NCBI RefSeq assembly: GCF_020532665.2
Contig: NZ_JAIWPG020000006.1
Location: 124,001 to 188,000, forward strand
DNA: 64,000 nucleotides
From: Lelliottia sp. WAP21
Lineage (GTDB): Bacteria; Pseudomonadota; Gammaproteobacteria; Enterobacterales; Enterobacteriaceae
Reading direction: 5' to 3'
In this document: positions 1 to 13,748 of the stretch, one piece after another
Layout of the letters: each line of letters begins with the position of its first letter
How positions within the stretch are numbered: the stretch's first letter is position 1
Position numbers and translations under genes: made by a program
Notes under the pieces: generated by a model
The model's input: only the letters and a program-made list of their open reading frames with translations
Databases searched by the model: none
Told to the model about the DNA's origin: nothing

Positions 1-156
1 GGCATAAAGTTGCGTGCGATCTTCGTAGCGTAAGGGGAGATGAAGAAGGAGATCCTGAACGGTGTGCAGGCCGATTTTAGCCAGTTTGTTACTTTGCGCC
101 GCACCCACGCCGGTCAGCGAATTAAGGGGTATCGCGTCCAGCAGACGGCCTTTCAT
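1..156 (-). CDS. recG: RecG ATP-dependent DNA helicase, N-terminal fragment (runs off the window)
   Basis: RecG is a monomeric helicase that remodels stalled forks and Holliday junctions. Only the first 52 codons lie in the window, read leftward. They start MKGRLLDAIPLNSLTGVG, which matches the N-terminus of E. coli RecG, and include the beginning of the wedge region. The ATG overlaps the trmH stop codon in an ATGA arrangement, implying translational coupling as the last gene of gmk-rpoZ-spoT-trmH-recG. The helicase motifs are outside the window, so the call rests on the N-terminus and the conserved gene order. Confidence 0.93.
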   Translation of the reverse strand, partial: MKGRLLDAIPLNSLTGVGAAQSNKLAKIGLHTVQDLLLHLPLRYEDRTQLYA

Positions 157-848
157 CTTAACTTCGCCGATTGCATCGTGGCCCACCATGCAGCATCGGC
201 TTCGATCTCGCCCTGCGCATTAACGTGGGGGTAAGGCAATTTTTTCTGCTTTGCCACGCGGGCCAGCACGGGATAACCGCCTTCAAACAGCAAACGCTGC
301 TGCTCTTCTTCCGGCAACATGCTGTTGCTGCGCTTATACATGCCCGCGTTTTGACGCTGGCGCTGGGCTTCATACAGAATGAGCGCTGAGGCAACAGAGA
401 CGTTCAACGACTGTACCATGCCGGTCATCGGGATAATGATGTCCCGATCCGCCAGATCCAGCGCTTCTTGTGTGATCCCGGTTTTTTCCTGACCCATCAG
501 GATGCAGGTCGGGCGCGTATAGTCGATCTCACGAAAATCAACGGCATCATCGGAAAGATGAGTGGCAAGGATTTGCATCCCGCGCGCCTTAAGCTGCGAC
601 ACGGCATCACCAATGGTGGAATGCGTGGTGACCGTCACCCAACTGTTGCTGCCTGCGGCGCTGGAAGCCATGGTGCGCATGCGGTTTCCCGGCCAGACGG
701 CGTGAACTTCATGCACGCCAACGGCGTCGGCGGTACGCACAATTGCAGAGACGTTATGAGGTTTGTGGACCTGCTCCATGCACACCGTGAGGTCAGGCTG
801 ACGCCTGGCGAGCATTTCACAAATCCGCGCATAACGCTGTGCATTCAT
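153..848 (-). CDS. trmH: tRNA (guanosine-18-2'-O)-methyltransferase TrmH (SpoU)
   Basis: TrmH methylates the 2'-OH of G18 in the tRNA D-loop using S-adenosylmethionine. The 231-residue protein has the three SPOUT/SpoU motifs: NVSAIVRTADAVG (32-44, with Arg38 as the likely catalytic residue), the LMGQEKTGI block (117-125), and IPMTGMVQSLNVSVA (139-153), which forms the trefoil-knot cofactor site. Length is close to E. coli TrmH. It follows spoT by four bases and overlaps recG by four, so it is part of the same leftward operon. Confidence 0.96.
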   Translation of the reverse strand: MNAQRYARICEMLARRQPDLTVCMEQVHKPHNVSAIVRTADAVGVHEVHAVWPGNRMRTMASSAAGSNSWVTVTTHSTIGDAVSQLKARGMQILATHLSDDAVDFREIDYTRPTCILMGQEKTGITQEALDLADRDIIIPMTGMVQSLNVSVASALILYEAQRQRQNAGMYKRSNSMLPEEEQQRLLFEGGYPVLARVAKQKKLPYPHVNAQGEIEADAAWWATMQSAKLR

Positions 849-852
849 AAGG

Positions 853-2964
853 CTAGTTTCGGTTACGCGTCACTTTGATGACGTCCGGCATGACGCGGAT
901 TTTGCGCATGATGTTCGCCAGATGGACACGATCGCGGGCCGTCAGGCGTATAAATGCGCTGTAAACGCGGCCATCTTTCTCTTCCGTGTTCAGGCTCTGA
1001 ATGTTGGAAGTGGCCGTGTTGATTGCCGCCGTCAGGTTTGCCAGTGCACCCTGGTGGTTGAACATATCGACCTTAATTTCGGTGATAAATTCTTGTGCGG
1101 TCTCTTTATCCCACTCGACCGCCATAAACTTCTCTGGCTCTTTCTGATAGCCCCGAATGTTACGGCAGGATTCGTGGTGGATAACAAGGCCTTTACCCGG
1201 GCTGACGTGGGCAATAATCGGATCGCCAGGAATCGGTCGGCAACATTTTGCGAAGGTAATCAGTACGCCATCGGCGCCTTTAATCGGCAAATGACCCTGA
1301 CCCTGCGTGGTGGTCGTTGGCGTAGAAGCATCACCTTGCTGCAGGTTTTTCGCCACCACAACGCTCATCGCATTGCCCAGCCCGATTTCAGCCAGCAGAT
1401 CGTCAAGGACGGCGAGCTTCATGCGATCCAGCTCGCGTTGAATGTTCTCAGGTGGGATTTCAGCCAGCTTACGGCTACCGCCCAAGGCGTGATTAAGCAA
1501 ACGACGGCCAAGGCTGACGGAATCGTCGCGCTTAAGGTTTTTCAGCAACTGGCGAATTTTGGCGCGCGCTTTCGAACTGACAACAAAGTTCAGCCACGCC
1601 GCATTCGGACGTGCGCCCGGTGCGGTAATGATTTCGACCGTCTGGCCGCTGGTCAGCGGCTGTGACAGCGGGTATGGCTGTCTGTCGACGCGAGCGCCCA
1701 CGCAGGCATGCCCGATATCGGTATGCACGGCATACGCGAAATCGACAGGCGTAGCGCCAGCCGGCAGTTCGACAATGCGACCTTCTGGGGTGAAAACGTA
1801 AATCTCATCCGGGAAGAGATCGGATTTAACGCTCTCGATAAATTCAAATGAGCTACCGGCGCTTTGTTGCAGCTCAAGCAGGCTTTGCATCCAGCGCTGG
1901 GCGCGGATCTGCGCAGTCGTGCTGGTTTCACCGTGCTCTTTATAAGCCCAGTGCGCAGCAACACCCATTTCCGCCATCTGATCCATATCTTCCGTACGGA
2001 TTTGAACCTCTACCGGCACGCCGTGAGGACCAATCATCGAGGTGTGCAAAGATTGATAGCCGTTCGCCTTTGGAATAGCAATGTAGTCTTTGACGCGCCC
2101 CGGACGCGGTTTATACAGGCTGTGCATCTGCCCGAGTACGCGATAACAGGTGTCGGAGTCATGAACAATCACGCGGAAGGCGTAAATATCCATAATGGAG
2201 TGAAAACGTTGCTCTTTAAGCACCATTTTGCAATAGATGGAGTACAGGTGCTTTTCGCGACCGCTGACGCGGCACGGAATTCCCGCTTCCTGCAAACGTC
2301 CTTCAATTTCAGAGAGGATCTTTTGAATCATCTCCTTACGGTTGCCGCGCGCGGCTTTGACCACCTCTTTAATCACACGATAGCGGTTTGGATACAGCGC
2401 TTCAAAACCCAGCTCTTCCAGCTCGGTTTTAATGTGATGTATACCTAAACGGTGCGCCAGCGGGCTGTAGATTTCGAGGGTTTCGCGAGCAATGCGGCGA
2501 CGTTTATCCGGGCGTAAAGAGCCCAGCGTGCGCATATTATGGGTGCGGTCAGCCAGTTTGATGAGAATGACGCGGATATCCTGCACCATCGCCATAATCA
2601 TCTTGCGAAAGTTTTCGGCTTGCGCCTCTTTCTTATCGCGGAACTTCAGCTTATCAAGCTTAGAGACCCCTTCCACCAGCTCGGCAACGCTTTTGCCAAA
2701 CAGCTGTTCCATATCCTGGTAGGTGGCGGGGGTATCTTCGATCACGTCATGCAGAAGCGCAGCCATGAGCGTTTCATAGTCGAGTTTCATCTCGGCCAGA
2801 ATGCAGGCTACCGCAACCGGGTGCGTGATATAGGGTTCACCGCTTGAACGTGTCTGGCCCTCGTGAGCGTCACGTGCAACGAGATACGCCTGCTGAAGAC
2901 GTTTGATTTGGTCTTCAGGCAGGTAGGTTTGAATCAGTTGATTCAGGCTTTCAAACAGATACAA
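853..2964 (-). CDS. spoT: Bifunctional (p)ppGpp synthetase/hydrolase SpoT
   Basis: SpoT mainly hydrolyses (p)ppGpp and synthesises it weakly under carbon, iron or fatty-acid stress. The 703-residue protein has an N-terminal HD hydrolase domain (His48; His72-Asp73 in ALLHDVIEDT), a synthetase domain with the GREKHLYSIY block, a TGS domain (about 386-447, DEIYVFTPEG), a conserved Cys-Cys segment (KCCRPIPGD), and a C-terminal ACT domain. It begins with a TTG codon, as in E. coli, and the sequence around it aligns from residue 1. It lies between rpoZ and trmH in one leftward operon. Confidence 0.97.
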   Translation of the reverse strand: MYLFESLNQLIQTYLPEDQIKRLQQAYLVARDAHEGQTRSSGEPYITHPVAVACILAEMKLDYETLMAALLHDVIEDTPATYQDMEQLFGKSVAELVEGVSKLDKLKFRDKKEAQAENFRKMIMAMVQDIRVILIKLADRTHNMRTLGSLRPDKRRRIARETLEIYSPLAHRLGIHHIKTELEELGFEALYPNRYRVIKEVVKAARGNRKEMIQKILSEIEGRLQEAGIPCRVSGREKHLYSIYCKMVLKEQRFHSIMDIYAFRVIVHDSDTCYRVLGQMHSLYKPRPGRVKDYIAIPKANGYQSLHTSMIGPHGVPVEVQIRTEDMDQMAEMGVAAHWAYKEHGETSTTAQIRAQRWMQSLLELQQSAGSSFEFIESVKSDLFPDEIYVFTPEGRIVELPAGATPVDFAYAVHTDIGHACVGARVDRQPYPLSQPLTSGQTVEIITAPGARPNAAWLNFVVSSKARAKIRQLLKNLKRDDSVSLGRRLLNHALGGSRKLAEIPPENIQRELDRMKLAVLDDLLAEIGLGNAMSVVVAKNLQQGDASTPTTTTQGQGHLPIKGADGVLITFAKCCRPIPGDPIIAHVSPGKGLVIHHESCRNIRGYQKEPEKFMAVEWDKETAQEFITEIKVDMFNHQGALANLTAAINTATSNIQSLNTEEKDGRVYSAFIRLTARDRVHLANIMRKIRVMPDVIKVTRNRN

Positions 2965-2983
2965 GGGCGACCCGCAGGATTAA

Positions 2984-3259
2984 TTAACGACGACCTTCAG
3001 CAATGGCGGTGACGGCCTGCAGTTCTGCGGCTTCCTGCTCTTGCTGCTCCTGGCGCTCACGTACGTCGAGGATCTGGCTGTTGATCAGACCTTCTTCGAT
3101 TTCACGCAGTGCAATAACGGTGGTTTTATCGTTTTCTTCTGGTACCAGCGGATCTTTACCACCGGACTGCATCTGACGAGCGCGACGCGCGGCGACCAGT
3201 ACCAGGTCAAAACGGTTACCAATTTTCTCTACAGCGTCCTGAACAGTTACGCGTGCCAT
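2984..3259 (-). CDS. rpoZ: RNA polymerase omega subunit
   Basis: Omega binds the C-terminal part of beta-prime, helps assemble RNA polymerase, and contributes to ppGpp site 1. The 91-residue protein starts [21 protein letters not shown] and carries the conserved helix with ARRARQMQ, followed by a Glu/Gln-rich tail. Length equals the E. coli subunit. It is 19 bases upstream of spoT and downstream of gmk, the conserved gmk-rpoZ-spoT arrangement, which links the ppGpp target to the ppGpp enzyme. Confidence 0.97.
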   Translation of the reverse strand: MARVTVQDAVEKIGNRFDLVLVAARRARQMQSGGKDPLVPEENDKTTVIALREIEEGLINSQILDVRERQEQQEQEAAELQAVTAIAEGRR

Positions 3260-3313
3260 ACTTAAAATGCTCCACAGATGAAGAAATGACTGGGCATGAT
3301 ACTGAATGTGGGT

Positions 3314-3955
<642 letters not shown>

Positions 3956-3983
3956 TTAGCGATGAAGTCCTACATACGGGCTT

Positions 3984-3989
3984 ATTATA
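3984..3989 (-). promoter_or_regulatory. Candidate -10 element of the gmk operon
   Basis: Read leftward, the sequence is TATAAT in the context GTGTATAATAAGCC, 47 bases before the gmk ATG. The TG one base upstream would make it an extended -10. No good -35 hexamer is seen at 16-18 bases spacing, so the assignment rests on the -10 box and its position. Confidence 0.5.
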
Positions 3990-4097
3990 CACGTCGCCGC
4001 CTCGTGACGTAGCCTTTGTCACACTTTTTCCATCCATTGAATGAATTTTGCGTACCGTTATCCTGTTTTTCCTGTCATTTGCAGCAACAAAAATTAA

Positions 4098-7504
<3,407 letters not shown>

Positions 7505-7618
7505 TATTTTTTAAGGCTAATTTATTAAATGCAGGCGCTGAGCAGTATATCCCGCTTTAAGCGAGTGATTTATGCACTTCATGTGCTTTTTCGGACCTGT
7601 TGTCGTTCCGTTAAGAAA

Positions 7619-8236
7619 TCAATGAGTGTCATGCGTGTAATGAAATACCGGTAATCCCAGCTTTAATCGCAGGGCCAGCAGTCTGGTGGTAAAACCAAAC
7701 AGCAATGTGGCAATGACCACTATCTCCTGGTTAGAAACATAATGCTGCAAAGCGATGTATAAAACCGCTGAGGCAAATGAAATGCCGGCATAAAGTTCTT
7801 TCTGGAAAACAAGTGGGATACGTTTGCAGAACATATCGCGCAATACGCCGCCAAACACGCCGGTGACCACTGCGGCAATAATTGCGATGATCGGGCCTTC
7901 ACCCATATCCAGTGCAATTTGTGCACCGATAATAGAAAAAACAACCAGACCCAGTGCGTCCAGAACCAGGAACAGACGTCTTAAATGGGGCATGACAGGC
8001 GCAGCGATAGTCGTTAATACCGCAGCCGCCGCGACGATAATGACGTATTCAGGATGCTTCACCCAGCCTAAGGGATAATGGCCCAGCAAAATATCGCGAA
8101 CCGAGCCTCCACCGAGGGCTGTCGCTGTTGCGATAATAATGACACCAAAGGTATCCATGCGGCGGCGTCCGGCAGCTAATGCGCCAGTCATCGCTTCGGC
8201 CGTGATGCCGATAAGATAAAGAGTATGTAGAAGCAT
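7619..8236 (-). CDS. yicG: YicG, TRIC-family (UPF0126) membrane protein
   Basis: This 205-residue inner-membrane protein has two UPF0126 (TRIC-type) repeats and about six or seven membrane segments. Each repeat contains the glycine-rich family signature: [11 protein letters not shown] near residue 40 and [10 protein letters not shown] near residue 128. Bacterial TRIC homologues form trimeric potassium-conducting channels. The physiological role of YicG is not established. It keeps its E. coli position between ligB and yicC but is flanked here by two inserted envelope genes. Confidence 0.9.
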   Translation of the reverse strand: MLLHTLYLIGITAEAMTGALAAGRRRMDTFGVIIIATATALGGGSVRDILLGHYPLGWVKHPEYVIIVAAAAVLTTIAAPVMPHLRRLFLVLDALGLVVFSIIGAQIALDMGEGPIIAIIAAVVTGVFGGVLRDMFCKRIPLVFQKELYAGISFASAVLYIALQHYVSNQEIVVIATLLFGFTTRLLALRLKLGLPVFHYTHDTH

Positions 8237-8407
8237 TCATCCCCCAGAGTTGAGGGCGGTAGGGTAGCGTTTCGTGAGCAGTGTCACGATTGAGATTTTC
8301 TTGTGTGACGTCACTCTCCTTACTTTTTCTTATTGATGATTGCATTTATAGCTGGGGTTAATGGCTAACGGGAGAAATTAGCCATTAGATTTACTCATGC
8401 GTTTTAA

Positions 8408-10339
8408 TCAGGGTTTGGTAAAGATTGTCTCAAACATGGGAACAAGCCATTTATTCCCCGTCTCGCTAAGATGATTATCATCAAAATAGAGTGGCTGTAA
8501 GTTATGACTCCCCATGCAGCGACCTGATGTACAGAGGTAATCGTCCGGGGCGAGTATCTTCACGCCACACTGTTTTGCGGCCCGATTTTGCGCATCAATA
8601 ACCATGCGATTTCGTTGCTGATATGCCGGGAGAGACAGCGAGATATCCTGTGCTTTACCCTGGGTCATTAAGCGGTGAGACAACGAGCGTGGCACGTTTT
8701 CGCCCATTTCAGGAACCGGGTTGACCAGATAGACGGGGTGATCGCGATTAAGCGTGCAAGCCATTTCCACAATAGAATTTGCGTACTGGTCAAGATACGA
8801 GCCCGCCTTCTGAGCGGGCGATGTAAAGATAACTTGTTTATTTTCAGCATAGTGCGTCAGGCGATTCACAATGACCACCGGGATATCCGCCGGGTATTCA
8901 CGCAGCTTCTTAATCAGCGAACGGTTAAATTTTCCGCAACGGTTATGCTCGGTCAGTTCGGCATTGGCAAGCGTAGGGCAGCCTGAGTAGGTCATACCAA
9001 TAACGGAACCAGAATCCCGGGCCGCTTCTGCGAGCGCGGTGGCCGTGGCTTCGGCATGGCTGTCGCCAATAATAATGGCGACAGGCTCACCGGTACCGTA
9101 ATGGCTTAAGTGTGTTTTAGGGTCGACGGCAAAATTCTTGTTATGCGCTTCAGCAGCGATTTTATCCACCATGGGATCGGGATGACTGACAAGATAGTCG
9201 TTTTTGACCAGATAGCTGAACAGCCAGGCAACACCGATGAACGCCACCAGAACGGACCAAAACGCCACGCCCGAGCGCTGATTTAAAAAATTTTTTGCCG
9301 GTTGTTCAACCAGCACCCAGGATAACCACCCGGCTAAGAAGGAGAGCGCGATGGCGCTAAATACCCACAGAACGTCATGCTGATGGCCGGCATACACTAA
9401 AAAGACGGCGATGGGCCAATGCCATAAATATACGGAATAAGAACTGAGCCCGATCCAGCGAAAATTGCGGTCAAGCGTCTTTACCAGGGGGGAATACTGG
9501 CTGAAGATCACCAGCATCGTGCCCATTACCGGTATCAACGTCAGCAGGCCTGGCCAGGCGTCTTCCGCATGGATAAACAGCAGTGATGAAAGGATCAGCA
9601 CATATCCCGCGATCGCGGCAAAGGGGCGCAGGCGCATAGGTGGGGTAAAGCGCTTTGCGGCATACCACACGACCCCGCCACAGAGCATCTCCCACGCACG
9701 ATACGGCATAAGATAAAAGCGTGTAGAGGCGTCTACCGTGGCACTGGTTAAACTAAACCACAATGAACCCACAGCAAGTATTAACAGGCAAATACCCATA
9801 TCCACCTTTTTCCTGAGGGGATATAAGGCCATCATAATAAAAGGTAATACTAAATAAAACTGCCATTCAACGGAGAGAGACCAGGTATGCAGGAACCAGT
9901 TCTCGTGAGAGTCGGTGGCGAAATAATCTCCCGATTCTTTGTTTAATTTGAGATTGGAAATAAACAAAGCGGCGTAGCCAACGTAATTACCCAGTTTTTT
10001 ATATTCGCTGGTGGGTAACCAAAAATAAGTTGCAGCAGATAATATTAGGCACATAACTAATAGTGCCGGAATAATGCGTTTACAACGTGCCGCATAAAAC
10101 GTAAAGAAGCTGAAGGTCCGCTTTTCCAGGGCCGAGGCGATAATTTTGGTCATCAGGAAACCTGATATAACAAAAAAGACATCGACACCGACAAACCCGC
10201 CCGGGAGCAGCGTGGCGGCAAAGTGATAAAACACAACGGAGAGAATGGCGATTCCACGCAGCAGGTTAATGTCCTGCCGGAACTCACGATCAACCGAGAG
10301 GCTTCGGGTTTCCTCAAGGGATAAGTTGATGTTTGCCAT
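8408..10339 (-). CDS. Acyltransferase-3 membrane protein with C-terminal SGNH domain
   Basis: This OafA/YrhL-type O-acyltransferase is probably an acetyl-CoA-dependent modifier of a surface polysaccharide such as O-antigen. The 643-residue protein has an N-terminal acyl_transf_3 domain (about 22-375, ten or more membrane helices; His39 in LRGIAILSVVFYH, FFVISGFL at 55-62, RCKRIIPALL at 85-94). A periplasmic SGNH hydrolase-like domain follows (GDSHAE at 425-430 with Ser427; the DxxH pair Asp620/His623 near the C-terminus). This fused layout matches family members known from Salmonella OafA. It occupies the site between yicG and yicC where E. coli has dinD. The acceptor is unknown. Confidence 0.85.
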   Translation of the reverse strand: MANINLSLEETRSLSVDREFRQDINLLRGIAILSVVFYHFAATLLPGGFVGVDVFFVISGFLMTKIIASALEKRTFSFFTFYAARCKRIIPALLVMCLILSAATYFWLPTSEYKKLGNYVGYAALFISNLKLNKESGDYFATDSHENWFLHTWSLSVEWQFYLVLPFIMMALYPLRKKVDMGICLLILAVGSLWFSLTSATVDASTRFYLMPYRAWEMLCGGVVWYAAKRFTPPMRLRPFAAIAGYVLILSSLLFIHAEDAWPGLLTLIPVMGTMLVIFSQYSPLVKTLDRNFRWIGLSSYSVYLWHWPIAVFLVYAGHQHDVLWVFSAIALSFLAGWLSWVLVEQPAKNFLNQRSGVAFWSVLVAFIGVAWLFSYLVKNDYLVSHPDPMVDKIAAEAHNKNFAVDPKTHLSHYGTGEPVAIIIGDSHAEATATALAEAARDSGSVIGMTYSGCPTLANAELTEHNRCGKFNRSLIKKLREYPADIPVVIVNRLTHYAENKQVIFTSPAQKAGSYLDQYANSIVEMACTLNRDHPVYLVNPVPEMGENVPRSLSHRLMTQGKAQDISLSLPAYQQRNRMVIDAQNRAAKQCGVKILAPDDYLCTSGRCMGSHNLQPLYFDDNHLSETGNKWLVPMFETIFTKP

Positions 10340-10468
10340 TATGTTTCCTGGACATTAAACATTTTGGATAGAGAATGCGAAGGGCAGTGTATCAAACAAT
10401 CTAAAGAAATTCCTGGATTCAGAGGGACAAAAAGGGCTTAAGAAGAACCTTCAATGGTGAATAAATGT

Positions 10469-10503
10469 AAAAAAACAAAAGGCCATAATGAATTATGACC
10501 TTG
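10469..10503 (-). terminator. Rho-independent terminator after yicC
   Basis: Read leftward, an 11-bp imperfect stem (AAGGTCATAAT with its complement ATTATGGCCTT, one G-T mismatch) is followed by TTGTTTTTTT. It lies 40 bases past the yicC stop, in the gap between yicC and the acyltransferase gene. Confidence 0.8.
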
Positions 10504-10542
10504 TAAACTGGTGAGACTTTACGCATTCAGAAAACGTAACAG

Positions 10543-11406
10543 TTACTCGATATTCTGAATCTGTTCACGCATCTGTTCGATAAGCACTTTCAGCTCAATG
10601 GCGGAATTCGTCACGTCGGAATTAATGGATTTAGACGCCAGCGTATTCGACTCGCGGTTGAACTCCTGCATCATGAAGTCCAGACGGCGGCCAACCGCTT
10701 CCTTTTTCTTCAGAATGTTGTACGTCTCTTTTACATGCGCTTCGAGGCGATCAAGTTCTTCGGCGACGTCAACGCGCTGTGCCATGAGGACCAGCTCTTG
10801 CTCAAGACGCGTGTTTTCCAGCTGTACTTCGGCTTCTTCCAGCTTGGCGACCAGACGCTCACGCTGCCATTGCAGCACCTCTGGCATATGCGCGCGCACT
10901 TTCTGTACCTCAACGCTGACGCCTTCCAGACGCTGCTCAATCATCGCTTTAAGCGCCTGACCTTCGGTTTCACGGGCAACGATAAAGTCGTCCAGCGCGC
11001 CGTCAAGCGCACCGAGGATTTCAGCGGTAATCGCATCCAGATCCTGCTCGCCGGCGGCCATTACACCTGGCCAGCGCAGAATGTCGACAGGGTTGATTTC
11101 GCCTTCATCGCTCTGCATTTTGACCCAGTTCGCCGCGTTGACCAGCTGTTTAGCCAGCTTTTCGTTAAGGATCAGTTCACCTTGTGCGCTCGCATCAGGT
11201 TCAAAACGCAGGTTGCATTCGACCTTGCCACGCGTCAGGCGCGCACGAATACGCTCACGTACGACAGGCTCCAGGCTGCGGAATTGCTCGGGCATACGGA
11301 AATACGTTTCCAGATAGCGCTGGTTTACCGAGCGCATTTCCCAGGTAGCGCTACCCCAGCTACCCTTGATTTCACGCCGGGCGTAGGCGGTCATACTGCG
11401 AATCAT
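10543..11406 (-). CDS. yicC: YicC endoribonuclease-family protein
   Basis: This 287-residue cytoplasmic protein starts MIRSMTAYARREIKG, the YicC N-terminal signature, and ends in the conserved DUF1732 block (RRLDFMMQEFNRESNT..SKS). E. coli YicC has been reported to be an endoribonuclease that promotes decay of the small RNA RyhB. The Met at 11406 is chosen because it aligns with residue 1 of E. coli YicC; an ATG two codons upstream is also possible. It is divergent from rph and followed by a strong terminator. Confidence 0.94.
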   Translation of the reverse strand: MIRSMTAYARREIKGSWGSATWEMRSVNQRYLETYFRMPEQFRSLEPVVRERIRARLTRGKVECNLRFEPDASAQGELILNEKLAKQLVNAANWVKMQSDEGEINPVDILRWPGVMAAGEQDLDAITAEILGALDGALDDFIVARETEGQALKAMIEQRLEGVSVEVQKVRAHMPEVLQWQRERLVAKLEEAEVQLENTRLEQELVLMAQRVDVAEELDRLEAHVKETYNILKKKEAVGRRLDFMMQEFNRESNTLASKSINSDVTNSAIELKVLIEQMREQIQNIE

Positions 11407-11531
11407 AGACATTCCCGTTTTTGAAGGAGAGATGGGGGGATTATAGCTTTCGGGGCTTTGTCAGGATAGGAATAAGCGCGTTTAATCCGTATAATGCGCA
11501 GCCACATTCGTTTCAAGCCGGAGATATCATC

Positions 11532-12248
11532 ATGCGTCCATCAGGCCGTAGCGCCAATCAGGTGCGCCCCGTCACCCTGACCCGTAACTATACAAAACAC
11601 GCTGAAGGTTCCGTGCTTGTTGCATTTGGTGACACCAAAGTACTGTGCACCGCATCGATTGAAGAAGGCGTACCGCGCTTTCTGAAAGGCCAGGGACAAG
11701 GCTGGATCACCGCTGAATATGGCATGCTTCCTCGTGCAACCCATACCCGTAATGCCCGCGAAGCCGCAAAGGGTAAGCAGGGTGGCCGTACCATGGAAAT
11801 CCAGCGTCTGATCGCGCGAGCGCTGCGTGCAGCAGTCGATCTGAAAACCCTGGGCGAATTCACCATTACGCTCGACTGTGACGTGATTCAGGCCGATGGC
11901 GGCACGCGTACGGCGTCTATTACCGGTGCCTGTGTGGCGCTGGCCGATGCGCTGAACAAACTGGTTGCTGCCGGTAAGCTGAAAAAGAACCCGATGAAAG
12001 GCATGGTGGCTGCGGTCTCTGTGGGCATCGTCAATGGCGAAGCGCTTTGCGATCTGGAATACGTTGAAGACTCCGCCGCGGAAACCGACATGAATGTGGT
12101 GATGACCGAAGATGGCCGCATCATCGAGGTACAGGGTACCGCAGAAGGCGAGCCGTTTACCCATGAAGAGCTTCTCACCCTGTTGGCGTTAGCCCGAGGG
12201 GGAATCGAATCCATTGTCACGACGCAGAAAGCGGCGTTAGAAAATTAA
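11532..12248 (+). CDS. rph: Ribonuclease PH, full length
   Basis: RNase PH is a phosphate-dependent 3'-5' exoribonuclease that trims tRNA and rRNA 3' ends. The 238-residue protein starts [16 protein letters not shown] and carries the RNase PH fold with the RNA-binding [15 protein letters not shown] block and the phosphate-site region [14 protein letters not shown]. It is intact and ends TTQKAALEN, unlike the frameshifted rph-1 allele of E. coli K-12. The ATG at 11532 is preceded by GGAG and aligns with known RNase PH starts. It is the first gene of the rph-pyrE operon. Confidence 0.96.
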   Translation: MRPSGRSANQVRPVTLTRNYTKHAEGSVLVAFGDTKVLCTASIEEGVPRFLKGQGQGWITAEYGMLPRATHTRNAREAAKGKQGGRTMEIQRLIARALRAAVDLKTLGEFTITLDCDVIQADGGTRTASITGACVALADALNKLVAAGKLKKNPMKGMVAAVSVGIVNGEALCDLEYVEDSAAETDMNVVMTEDGRIIEVQGTAEGEPFTHEELLTLLALARGGIESIVTTQKAALEN

Positions 12249-12252
12249 TTTT

Positions 12253-12279
12253 AAGAGCGACGTTGTCGCTCTTTTTTTT
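12253..12279 (+). terminator. pyrE attenuator hairpin
   Basis: A 9-bp perfect stem (AAGAGCGAC / GTCGCTCTT) with a GTT loop runs into eight T residues, five bases after the rph stop and before pyrE. In E. coli the rph-pyrE hairpin is the UTP-sensing attenuator: coupled translation of the end of rph disrupts termination when UTP is low. The close spacing of stop codon and hairpin here fits the same mechanism. Confidence 0.9.
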
Positions 12280-12308
12280 GTCCGTAAAAAGTCTGAAGGA
12301 GCAAATCC

Positions 12309-12950
12309 ATGAAACCGTATCAGCGCCAGTTTATTGAGTTTGCGCTTAACAAGCAGGTCCTTAAGTTTGGCGAATTTACACTGAAATCCGGGCGCAAAAG
12401 CCCCTATTTCTTCAACGCCGGCCTGTTTAATACCGGGCGCGATCTGGCACTGTTAGGCCGTTTTTATGCCGAAGCGCTGGTGGATTCCGGGATTGATTTC
12501 GATCTGCTGTTTGGCCCGGCCTATAAAGGCATACCGATTGCCACGACGACCGCGGTGGCGCTGGCAGAACATCACGATCGCGATGTTCCTTACTGCTTTA
12601 ACCGCAAAGAAGCCAAGACCCATGGCGAGGGCGGTAATCTGGTCGGCAGCCCGTTGCAGGGGCGCGTGATGCTCGTTGATGATGTTATTACTGCCGGGAC
12701 GGCGATCCGTGAGTCGATGGAAATTATCCAGGCGCAGAAAGCCACGCTTGCGGGTGTGCTCATCTCGCTTGACCGCCAGGAACGTGGCCGCGGCGACATC
12801 TCAGCTATTCAGGAAGTTGAACGTGATTATGGCTGCAAGGTGATTTCTATCATCACGCTGAAGGATTTGATTGCTTATCTGGAAGAGAAGCCTGAGATGG
12901 CGGATCATCTGGCGTCGGTGCGTGAGTATCGGGAAGCATTCGGCGTTTAA
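12309..12950 (+). CDS. pyrE: Orotate phosphoribosyltransferase
   Basis: PyrE converts orotate and PRPP to orotidine-5'-phosphate in pyrimidine synthesis. The 213-residue protein has the PRPP-binding signature [13 protein letters not shown] at 120-132 and the flexible-loop region [12 protein letters not shown] (about 98-109). The ribosome-binding site is GAAGGAG, seven bases before the ATG. It lies behind the attenuator in the rph-pyrE operon, so expression should rise when UTP is low. A REP-like element follows it. Confidence 0.97.
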   Translation: MKPYQRQFIEFALNKQVLKFGEFTLKSGRKSPYFFNAGLFNTGRDLALLGRFYAEALVDSGIDFDLLFGPAYKGIPIATTTAVALAEHHDRDVPYCFNRKEAKTHGEGGNLVGSPLQGRVMLVDDVITAGTAIRESMEIIQAQKATLAGVLISLDRQERGRGDISAIQEVERDYGCKVISIITLKDLIAYLEEKPEMADHLASVREYREAFGV

Positions 12951-12952
12951 GC

Positions 12953-12989
12953 CTGCTGCCCGGTGGCGTAATGCTAGCCGGGCCTGCCT
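12953..12989. repeat. REP-like palindromic element
   Basis: The sequence GCCCGG-TGGCGTAATGCTA-GCCGGGC followed by CTGC has the layout of enterobacterial REP units, in the Enterobacter/Klebsiella form with a GCCCGG stem and a GGCC-TGC/TAC foot. It sits directly after the pyrE stop and before the convergent slmA. REPs in this position often stabilise the upstream message. Confidence 0.65.
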
Positions 12990-13034
12990 GACTTGTGAGC
13001 CGGACAGGGTGACGTCCACCCTCCGGCAACAAGG

Positions 13035-13631
13035 TTATTGCAACTGTGCGGCCACCAGCGGCCAGCGTGTGTCAAAATCGTCCGTAGGGCGATATTTAAA
13101 GTCGCTGCGCACAAAGCGTGAGAGCATCCCTTCACAAAACGCCAGTAATTGCCCCGCCAGCAGATTTTCGTCTGTAACGTAGCCCTCTCCTTCGCGCATT
13201 TTCTTTTCACGCAGAACCTGACGTAACTGCGCTTCGATACGTTCGAAAAGCTGGTTGATACGCCCTTGCAGCTTGTCCTGTTCGAACATCAGCGCATGGC
13301 CCGTCATGATTCGCGTAAGGCCCGGATTGCGTTCACCAAAACCCAGAATCAGCAAGACAATCAGCCGTAATCGGGCGGTGGTATCTTTCTCGTCTTTCAG
13401 AATGAGGTTGATACGGGTAATCAGGCTATCTTCGATAAACTCAATGAGGCTATCAAACATCCGCGTTTTGCTCGGGAAATGGCGATACAGCGCCGCTTCA
13501 GAAACCCCAACAGAGGCGGCAAGCTTAGCGGTGGTGATGCGTTGGCTGCCATCACTGGATTCAAGCATCAGTGCCAGAGATTGAAGTATTTCTTCGCGAC
13601 GATTCCGTTTCGCGGTTTGTTTTTCTGCCAT
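13035..13631 (-). CDS. slmA: Nucleoid occlusion protein SlmA (TetR family)
   Basis: SlmA binds specific chromosomal sites and blocks FtsZ ring formation over the nucleoid. The 198-residue protein starts [16 protein letters not shown]. It has a TetR-type helix-turn-helix (about 30-55, [20 protein letters not shown]) and a helical C-terminal FtsZ-binding/dimer domain. The ATG at 13631 aligns with E. coli SlmA and is preferred over the longer frame to 13691. It lies between pyrE (convergent) and dut in the conserved order. Confidence 0.96.
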   Translation of the reverse strand: MAEKQTAKRNRREEILQSLALMLESSDGSQRITTAKLAASVGVSEAALYRHFPSKTRMFDSLIEFIEDSLITRINLILKDEKDTTARLRLIVLLILGFGERNPGLTRIMTGHALMFEQDKLQGRINQLFERIEAQLRQVLREKKMREGEGYVTDENLLAGQLLAFCEGMLSRFVRSDFKYRPTDDFDTRWPLVAAQLQ

Positions 13632-13748
13632 GTTACAAAATACCCCTGAAAATAAGCGCCTGTCAGGCTGGCATCCACACAGCGACCGCAAACAACAGTT
13701 TGCGGTATGTTATTGCATTAATACGCTGTGTAAGACGTCTGAACGGGC

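Noticed and set aside
10735..11424. 229-residue open frame antisense to yicC
   Set aside because: It is a shadow of yicC with no domain and no ribosome-binding site.
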